Positions 58,688 through 64,000 of a stretch of DNA of 64,000 bases are shown here, piece by piece. The translations under genes were made by a program, and so were the position numbers. Every line of letters starts with the position of its first letter. The first letter of the stretch is position 1. The DNA lies in contig NZ_RZNB01000006.1 of the NCBI RefSeq assembly GCF_004078635.1, positions 124,001 to 188,000 of the forward strand. The letters are read 5' to 3'. Under the pieces are notes generated by a model that ran no database searches, was not told the origin of the DNA, and worked only from the letters and a program-made list of their open reading frames with translations. Origin of the DNA: Labedella phragmitis (GTDB lineage: Bacteria; Actinomycetota; Actinomycetes; Actinomycetales; Microbacteriaceae).

Positions 58688-60321
58688 CGCCAGACCATCT
58701 TGCTCACGGAGTGGATGGAGTCGCCCGCGATCAGGCCGGCACCGACGAGGGCCGTCTCGCGCTCGCCCTCCTCACCGCGCCACCGCCGCCAGAGGACCCG
58801 GACCACCAGCGCGACCAGGACGAGCCATCCCGCATTCGGTGTCGCCACGAGCAGACCGGTGGCCAGGAGCACACCCATCTGGCGGCTGGGTCCACCGACG
58901 AGTTGCACGATCGCGCCCGGCACGGCCCAGATGAAGAGGTTCACAAGCACACTCGGGTCCGTCAGCCCGGCGGCGATGGTGTCCGCGTAGACCCGCGAGG
59001 TGGGCGGGACGAGCCCGTCGGCGAACAGGCTCGGCCAGACGAGAGCGACCATGCCGATCGCGACGACGAAGCCGAGGATCGACGCCTTGAGCTGCTCGCG
59101 CCGTCCGTCGAGCTCGTACTCCGTGTACGGACGCCGGTCGCGCCGCAGGATCCATCCGGCCTTGAAGTCGTACCCCATGTCGGCGAAGGCGGGGCCGGTG
59201 GAGGCGCAGTAGCCGACCAGGAGCGCGAGCGGGATGGCGGGGAACTGCAGGATCAGGCCGAGGATGAGAAAGATCAGCGTGACCGCGAACGCGGGGAACC
59301 AGCCCGCGTGCATGGCGGCGAGTCCGACGATGAGCTCGTGCACGATCGCTGCCACGGCGGCAAAGAGCGCGAAGGCGATGATGCCCCACCAGGGCAACTC
59401 GACCCACAGGCCACCGGCGACGGCGAGCGCCACAGCTCCGGCGGTGAACATCACGAACCCGGAGCCGAGTGCGCGGCGCAGTGTGGGCTCGTCCACTGTG
59501 GGAAGGAGCGACGGATCGGTCAGCGCCGCTTTGTCCAGCGCCGCTGTGTTCTCGAGCTGCTTGGCGGACGGGCGGGCGAACATGATGATGCCGATCTGGA
59601 TGAGCGCCACGATGCCCGCACCGATCATCACCCCGTGCGGCACGTACAGGGCCGCCAGGTTGACGTCGAACAGCGTCGGCACGTACTGGGCGATGAGGAG
59701 GCCGGCGGAGAACATCAGCAACGCCCAGACGTTGCCGATCATCGCGATGCCCGCCGCCGACATCGGCAGTCCGAAGGCCGCGGCCGTGAAGCCGACCACA
59801 CCGCCGCCCACGAGCAGTGCGGCCTGCTTGCCACCCTGATCCCCGGCCTTGATCGTCTCTGCCGCGGCGACTCCGGGGGGCCAGGCGGCGTTCGCCGGGA
59901 AGAAGCGAGAGCCGTAGGCACGGTAGAGGACGTACACGTCGATCGCGAGTCCCAGGCTGGCACCCAGCAGCATCGGCCAGACCAGGTCGGGCCGACCGAA
60001 CAGGAAGGGGATCGCGATCGGCGTGAGAAGCGAGTTCGCGGAGGCGAAGGTCGCGCCGGAGATGGACGACTGGACGAGGTTCTGCCGGTTCACATCGCGC
60101 ATGCGGTGCAGCCCGAGGAATCCGACCCGGCCGATCAGCATCGCGATCACGGCACCGATGACGCTCGTATTCGGCGACACCCCGAGCGTCGTGATCATGT
60201 GGATGCCGATCGCAGCACCGAGCACGCTCACGATGAGCGTGATGATCGCCGTCGTCGGCTCGAAGGCCCGGGGGTGGCGCGTGTCGGTGTCGGCCGGGGA
60301 ACGCGTCTCGGAAGCGTGCAT
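58684..60321 (-). CDS. OPT/YSL family oligopeptide transporter
   Basis: 545 residues with about 14 membrane helices. OPT-type features are GVSPNTSVIGAVIAMLIGR, ANSLLTPIAIPFLFGRPDL, ETIKAGDQGGKQAALL and GYCASTGPAFADMGYDFKAGW. OPT proteins import peptides, or metal chelates in the YSL branch, using the proton gradient. First gene of the operon; it likely brings in the peptide that the following enzymes process. The promoter must lie in the 173-base gap shared with the IclR gene. Confidence 0.88.
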   Translation of the reverse strand: MHASETRSPADTDTRHPRAFEPTTAIITLIVSVLGAAIGIHMITTLGVSPNTSVIGAVIAMLIGRVGFLGLHRMRDVNRQNLVQSSISGATFASANSLLTPIAIPFLFGRPDLVWPMLLGASLGLAIDVYVLYRAYGSRFFPANAAWPPGVAAAETIKAGDQGGKQAALLVGGGVVGFTAAAFGLPMSAAGIAMIGNVWALLMFSAGLLIAQYVPTLFDVNLAALYVPHGVMIGAGIVALIQIGIIMFARPSAKQLENTAALDKAALTDPSLLPTVDEPTLRRALGSGFVMFTAGAVALAVAGGLWVELPWWGIIAFALFAAVAAIVHELIVGLAAMHAGWFPAFAVTLIFLILGLILQFPAIPLALLVGYCASTGPAFADMGYDFKAGWILRRDRRPYTEYELDGRREQLKASILGFVVAIGMVALVWPSLFADGLVPPTSRVYADTIAAGLTDPSVLVNLFIWAVPGAIVQLVGGPSRQMGVLLATGLLVATPNAGWLVLVALVVRVLWRRWRGEEGERETALVGAGLIAGDSIHSVSKMVWR

Positions 60322-60494
60322 AGCGGTATTCCTTCGTCTTCAGGGGAGTCCCGGGCAGCGGAGGAACGGTTCCCGGATAGTGGACTACGCTCCGCTGGAT
60401 GCGCCCGGCGATGCAACCGAATCCCGCTATCTGGGAGTTACAGTCATATTTCGAACCATCACGCTACGCTCGGCGCAGACCCCGAGGAGAACCG
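60322..60494. promoter_or_regulatory. Divergent control region between the OPT and IclR genes
   Basis: This 173-base gap must hold promoters for both directions. GGAACGGTTCC at 60363-60373 is an 11-base perfect palindrome, of a type bound by IclR proteins. TTCCCGGATAG at 60370-60380 and CTATCTGGGAG at 60428-60438 are an imperfect inverted pair further on. TACGCT at about 60464-60469 is a possible -10 for iclR, with GAGGAGA as ribosome binding site. Confidence 0.45.
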
Positions 60495-61334
60495 ATGCCG
60501 CAGCCTGCGTCCGAGAGTGCACCGTCGCCACTGCAAACCGTGGACCGTGCGCTCCAGATCCTGCTGTCGTACAGCGAGACGCGGCGTGAGTGGGGCGTAT
60601 TCGAGCTCGCCGAGGATTTCGGCTGGAACAAGTCGACGAGCCAGCGGCTGCTCGCGGCACTGGCTGCTCGCGGCTTCCTGATCGCCGACCCGTACAGCCG
60701 CCGTTATCGTTTGGGCCCCGCCATGTGGCACATGGCCGCGCTCTGGGAACGCGGCGGGGGGCTCGCCCAACTCGCCGAGCACGTCCTCACGGGTCTAGCG
60801 GCACACACCGGACGGACGGTGTCGTTCACCGTGCCGGACGGATTCCACGTCCGCTGCATCGCCGCCGTGGACGGGGAACAGGGGCCCGTCCGCTCCCATC
60901 CGCTCGTGGGCGACCTGTATCCCGCGCACGCAGGCGCGACCTCACGCGCGCATTTCGCCTTCCTCGACCCGTTGGAGCGGCGCAACATGCTCGCCGGCCG
61001 TCCATTCGCCCGCTACACCGAACTCACCGAGGTGGACGAGGCCCGCCTCGAGAGGATGCTCGATGAGACCTATCGCACGGGCTGGGCGTATTCCGAGGGC
61101 GAATACGACTCGACGACCCGCGCGATCGCCGCTCCCGTACTCATCGGCACTACGCCGGTCGGATCGATGTCGGTGGTCGAGCCGAAGGTTTTCCACTTCG
61201 ACGACGACCTCCGCGAGCATGTACCCGCCCTTCAGGCTGCAGCCGCCCGACTAGCCGATCTCCTGTCCAACCGTGCGCCCGCGCTGCCCCAGCGCGACTG
61301 GCGCCGCGGCCGAACGCTCGCTCCTCGCCGCTGA
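60495..61334 (+). CDS. IclR family transcriptional regulator
   Basis: 279 residues from ATG 60495. N-terminal winged helix at about 15-75 (LQTVDRALQILLSYSETRREWGVFELAE, NKSTSQRLLAALAARGFL, RRYRLGPAMW) and the C-terminal ligand-binding domain (SFTVPDGFHVRCIAAVDGEQG, LYPAHAGATSRAHFAFL, GWAYSEGEYDSTTRAIAAPVL). It lies divergent from the OPT operon and upstream of pepE, so it is the probable repressor or activator of both. An unusually Trp/Arg-rich C-terminal tail follows. Confidence 0.92.
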   Translation: MPQPASESAPSPLQTVDRALQILLSYSETRREWGVFELAEDFGWNKSTSQRLLAALAARGFLIADPYSRRYRLGPAMWHMAALWERGGGLAQLAEHVLTGLAAHTGRTVSFTVPDGFHVRCIAAVDGEQGPVRSHPLVGDLYPAHAGATSRAHFAFLDPLERRNMLAGRPFARYTELTEVDEARLERMLDETYRTGWAYSEGEYDSTTRAIAAPVLIGTTPVGSMSVVEPKVFHFDDDLREHVPALQAAAARLADLLSNRAPALPQRDWRRGRTLAPRR

Positions 61335-61363
61335 CCACCGCCCGACGTCCGGAAAGGACCCCG

Positions 61364-62098
61364 ATGCGTCTCCTGCTGCTGTCCAACTCGACCAACCATG
61401 CCTCCGGCTACCTCGAACACGCCATCGAGACGGTCACCGGTTTCCTCGCCGGCGCCCGCCTGACGTTCGTGCCGTATGCGCTCGCGAACCGCGACGCCTA
61501 CACCGCGAAGGTCGCCGGCGCCCTCGAACCCCACGGCGTCGAGGTCCGGGGCATTCACACCGCTGGGGACCCTGTCGCCGCTGTCGCCGAGGCGGAGGCG
61601 GTGTTCGTCGGCGGCGGTAATACGTTCCGCCTGCTCGATACGCTGCAGCGGCTCGGTCTGCTCGACACTCTGCGCCGCCGCGCTCGTGAGGGGATGCCGT
61701 ACATGGGCGCGAGTGCCGGCACGAACATCGCCGGTCCCACGATCCGTACGACCAATGACATGCCGATCGTCGAGCCCACCTCCTTCGAGGCACTCGGGCT
61801 TGTGCCGTTCCAGCTCAACCCGCACTACCTCGACGCCGACCCGGACAGCACCCACCGCGGCGAGACACGCGAACAACGGCTCACCGAGTTCCTCGAGGAG
61901 AACGACGTGCCGGTGCTCGGCCTGCGCGAGGGCACCTGGCTGGCAGTGGACGATGACGCGGCCCGGATCGACGGCACCGCCGTGTCCGCGACCGCTCCCG
62001 GACCGGCCATCGTCTTCTCCCGCGCCGCGGGGCGTCGCGAGGTGTCCGGCGACCTCTCCGACCTGTTCACGGAAGCACGCTCCGGCCTCGGCTCCTGA
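61364..62098 (+). CDS. pepE: Dipeptidase E (alpha-aspartyl dipeptidase, peptidase family S51)
   Basis: 244 residues. Cleaves Asp-X dipeptides in Salmonella. The N-terminus MRLLLLSNST matches the family, and GGGNTF precedes the nucleophile Ser117 (GASAGTN). His154 (NPHY) and Glu189 (GLREGTW) fall at the same spacing as Ser120, His157, Glu192 of Salmonella PepE, so the triad is complete. It is 29 bases after iclR, with GGAAAGGA upstream, and the peptide-uptake operon is divergent. Cytoplasmic. The substrate here may be a peptide imported by the OPT protein. Confidence 0.93.
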   Translation: MRLLLLSNSTNHASGYLEHAIETVTGFLAGARLTFVPYALANRDAYTAKVAGALEPHGVEVRGIHTAGDPVAAVAEAEAVFVGGGNTFRLLDTLQRLGLLDTLRRRAREGMPYMGASAGTNIAGPTIRTTNDMPIVEPTSFEALGLVPFQLNPHYLDADPDSTHRGETREQRLTEFLEENDVPVLGLREGTWLAVDDDAARIDGTAVSATAPGPAIVFSRAAGRREVSGDLSDLFTEARSGLGS

Positions 62099-62108
62099 CC
62101 CACCCCTC

Positions 62109-62293
62109 GGCGAGCACGACGTGGCGCGGCTTCGTCTCCTGGAAGAACGCGAAGACGGCGGCGCGATCCTTCAGGTCGAGCTCCGACGAGGTGCGTCCGA
62201 CGATGTCAGTGAAGCCCTCGGCCTCGAGTTTCCGCCAGATCGCGGACCCGACGAGCCCACGGTGACCCGCGACGTAGATGCGGGCGGAGCGAT
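62109..62293 (-). pseudogene. Remnant of GDP-L-fucose synthase N-terminus
   Basis: The minus strand encodes, without a start, RIYVAGHRGLVGSAIWRKLE, AEGFTDIVGRTSSELDLKD and RAAVFAFFQETKPRHVVLA, which is the NADP-binding N-terminus of WcaG/Fcl enzymes. The similarity stops after about 60 residues, where the pepE end begins, and the other end joins an acyltransferase fragment. Both cuts are sharp. It is a broken gene from a nucleotide-sugar or exopolysaccharide locus. Confidence 0.75.
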
Positions 62294-62310
62294 CGAGGGG
62301 TGCTCCGCTG

Positions 62311-62577
62311 GCTCCGCAAAGTATCGTTCAGCTCTACCTGACTCACGAGCCAATCATTATTGCCTGCGCTTTTGCATTTCAAGGTTCTCCCGGCTGGGTC
62401 GCTCCCGGGGTGTCCATTGCAATCTCGTTTGAGTTCGTGACAGTACTTCTCCGATACATCGAACGGCCCATCCACACAATTGCCCGAAGGATCGGGCAGC
62501 CTGAGTCGGCCCGATCGGGGGAGACCGAACCCGAGAAGCTTTCGGGTCAGCAGAGTCCGCTCCCTCCGCGGGACTAA
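62311..62577 (+). pseudogene. 3' fragment of an acyltransferase-3 (OafA-type) gene
   Basis: The plus strand encodes the last membrane helices of an acyltransferase-3 protein: QLYLTHEPIIIACAFAFQG, VAPGVSIAISFEFVTVLLRY and IERPIHTIARRIG, followed by a polar tail and stop. The N-terminal 250 or more residues are missing and the upstream side is fused to the GDP-fucose synthase fragment. Such enzymes O-acetylate polysaccharides. Base composition here is more AT-rich than before 62300. Confidence 0.65.
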
Positions 62578-62752
62578 ACCCGGAAGGTAGGCGCCAGCAC
62601 CGATTAAGTGCCGCTCCACGGCCAGGGTTGCGAGTTGCGGCCGCGGTTACGTGGGCGCCGGCCCCCGCCTACAGGAGGTCTGCTCGAGCTCGGGTTACGC
62701 CGCCCGGGCATTCAATGCTGATCTAATCATGAGCGGTTAGAGCGCGGGATAG
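62578..62752. other. Non-coding gap between remnants and flippase
   Basis: 175 bases without a recognisable gene, repeat end or hairpin. It separates the acyltransferase fragment from the convergent flippase gene. Confidence 0.4.
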
Positions 62753-63970
62753 TCAGCGGCGGCCTCGACCGATTCCCCTGACAACCGCTGAGCTTTGGAC
62801 AGCCAGGACAGTTCCTTCGGCAATGACCTCGCCTAGGAGCGCTCCAATCGCGCCGAACGTAGCTGCGAGCAAGAGGATCGCGGGAACGCCAACAACGGCA
62901 CCGGCGAAGGCGCTGACACTGATTATCCCGACCTTCTTCAGAGCCACGAGGACGATGCCGCCCGTCGCCCGAGACACGCACACCAAGAAGATGACCAGGC
63001 CGGACACCAAGCAAATTTCAATGGGGAGAGTCGCCGTCCCTGCAAAAATCCACTCCGACATCACGGGAGCTATCAGAACAAACCCGACTCCTGAGATGAG
63101 TCCAAGAACGACGTTGAGTCCTAGTGCCTGGCCTGCTCTCCGCAGTCGCAACTCCGCGGTTCGGGCGCCCCCTACCCAGCCTTGAAGCGAATTGGGTACC
63201 GCCTGTAGTACTGACAACCCCAACCGCTGGAGGCGCTCTGCCGCAGCAAACACTGGCAGAACGGAGGGCGCTACTATTCCGACCAACGCGACCGGAAGAG
63301 CGATGTAGAGGGCGCTAACAGCCCGGCCAGAGAGTGCGGTCATCTGGGCCCGAAGGAATAGCCAAAGCCGTCGACCGCGAACAATTGAGAAATCGCGAGG
63401 GCGAACGCCGGCGGTCCTCAAGGCTAGGGCGAGGGCAATCAGGGAGCTAAGAATTAGTGCGAGCCCGAACGAAACCAGAGGACCTCCAGCGTTCATCCAG
63501 AGCGCCGCGCTCGTGACGAATACTAGCCGTGGAATGGAGTCCGTGACGAGGATCTTGCCTGGGCTTCCTGCGCCAATAAAGAACCAAATGGAACTCAAGC
63601 CGACGAGAGCGCTTCCTATGCAAGCTAAGGCAGCTTCGGTAGAGAATTCTGGAGCGAGTATGGCGGCAATCACAGCCACCGGCACGGCCACCGGAACCAC
63701 CACCAGCTTCGTCGCGAGAGAGGCGGCGAGGAGTTTTCTTCGATTCTTCTCCGAGGCTCGTGCTATTCGCTGGGATCCGGTTAATCCCCATCCCAGTTCG
63801 ATCAGAACGGCTGCTGCCGCACCGAAGGACTGGCCGAGTGCGATCGCCGCCCAACCGAACGCCCCGAAATTCGAGGAGATCGCCGGAAACGCAAGTAGCG
63901 GTGTGACGGCGCTGAGCATCGGAATTGCGACGAATGCGAGAAGTCGTCTGCTCGCCCTCCCGCGCGTCAT
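62753..63970 (-). CDS. Wzx/MATE-type polysaccharide flippase
   Basis: 405 residues with about 12 membrane helices, typical for lipid-linked oligosaccharide flippases. N-terminal MTRGRASRRLLAFVAIPMLSA leads into AFPAISSNFGAFGWAAIALGQSFG, followed by GSPGKILVTDSIPRL, a conserved loop in Wzx proteins. It moves undecaprenyl-linked repeat units across the membrane for capsule or exopolysaccharide assembly. ATG 63970 begins just before the window end, so the rest of the cluster is likely beyond. Codon use is less GC-biased than in the core genes. Confidence 0.82.
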   Translation of the reverse strand: MTRGRASRRLLAFVAIPMLSAVTPLLAFPAISSNFGAFGWAAIALGQSFGAAAAVLIELGWGLTGSQRIARASEKNRRKLLAASLATKLVVVPVAVPVAVIAAILAPEFSTEAALACIGSALVGLSSIWFFIGAGSPGKILVTDSIPRLVFVTSAALWMNAGGPLVSFGLALILSSLIALALALRTAGVRPRDFSIVRGRRLWLFLRAQMTALSGRAVSALYIALPVALVGIVAPSVLPVFAAAERLQRLGLSVLQAVPNSLQGWVGGARTAELRLRRAGQALGLNVVLGLISGVGFVLIAPVMSEWIFAGTATLPIEICLVSGLVIFLVCVSRATGGIVLVALKKVGIISVSAFAGAVVGVPAILLLAATFGAIGALLGEVIAEGTVLAVQSSAVVRGIGRGRR

Positions 63971-64000
63971 TTTGGCGATCTCACTTGATCGCTGCCTCGC

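Noticed and set aside
58711..60681. Long plus-strand frame opposite the OPT transporter
   Set aside because: Composition rich in R, D, G and E without hydrophobic pattern; it is the shadow of a membrane protein gene in a GC-rich genome.

Overview
The window is high-GC chromosomal DNA from an actinobacterium. Gene order argS-lysA-hom-thrC-thrB-rho-prfA / prmC-tsaC-wecA-like-atpI-atpBEFHAGDC, a long-form AtpH, a Rho with a large Asn/Arg/Gln-rich insert, proS next to ispG/rip/dxr, and many promoters that sit directly on the start codon all fit this phylum. A family such as Microbacteriaceae is likely, but that assignment is inference, not proof.

Layout, left to right. 1-5612: start of proS (partial), then a membrane stress/chaperone-type operon on the minus strand: MoxR ATPase, DUF58 protein, small membrane protein, two von Willebrand factor A proteins and a TPR protein, nearly all overlapping. 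5718-12198: MEP isoprenoid genes ispG and dxr, a site-2 protease with PDZ domain, a divergent stand-alone Mur ligase, and a two-domain FKBP lipoprotein. 12368-21355: assorted housekeeping genes (acyltransferase, OsmC, asparaginase), an orphan EccC/EssC-like multi-ATPase protein with a PP2C phosphatase, aldo/keto reductase, DNA glycosylase Tag and YaaA. 21391-30861: complete F1Fo ATP synthase operon preceded by an AtpI-like protein, a WecA-like glycan lipid initiator and TsaC. 30932-37095: prmC, an inserted cysK-cysE pair on the opposite strand, prfA and rho. 37300-44855: thrB, thrC, hom, lysA, a DUF2993 protein and argS. 44984-55793: lipoprotein, remnant of a LysM-like gene, transglutaminase-like protein, a PNPOx-type oxidase and a 2738-residue secreted surface protein with 17 recognisable DUF11-type units and a sortase LPFTG anchor. 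56014-56086: tRNA-Arg(CCG).

56345-62098 is an accessory catabolic module: OPT-family peptide transporter, AroM-family protein, a second Asp/Glu-racemase-fold protein and a DUF1177 protein in one operon, divergent from an IclR regulator and an aspartyl dipeptidase (PepE) with its full catalytic triad. It lies between the tRNA and fragments of polysaccharide genes (GDP-fucose synthase and acyltransferase-3 remnants, then a complete Wzx-like flippase). The base composition becomes visibly more AT-rich in that last 1.7 kb. The module looks like an uptake-and-hydrolysis route for an unusual acidic or D-residue-containing peptide. It is the best candidate here for an undescribed pathway.

A second theme runs through the whole window: at least six genes carry a TAnnnT -10 element exactly six bases before the start codon, and three more at seven or eight bases, which predicts leaderless mRNAs for several essential genes.
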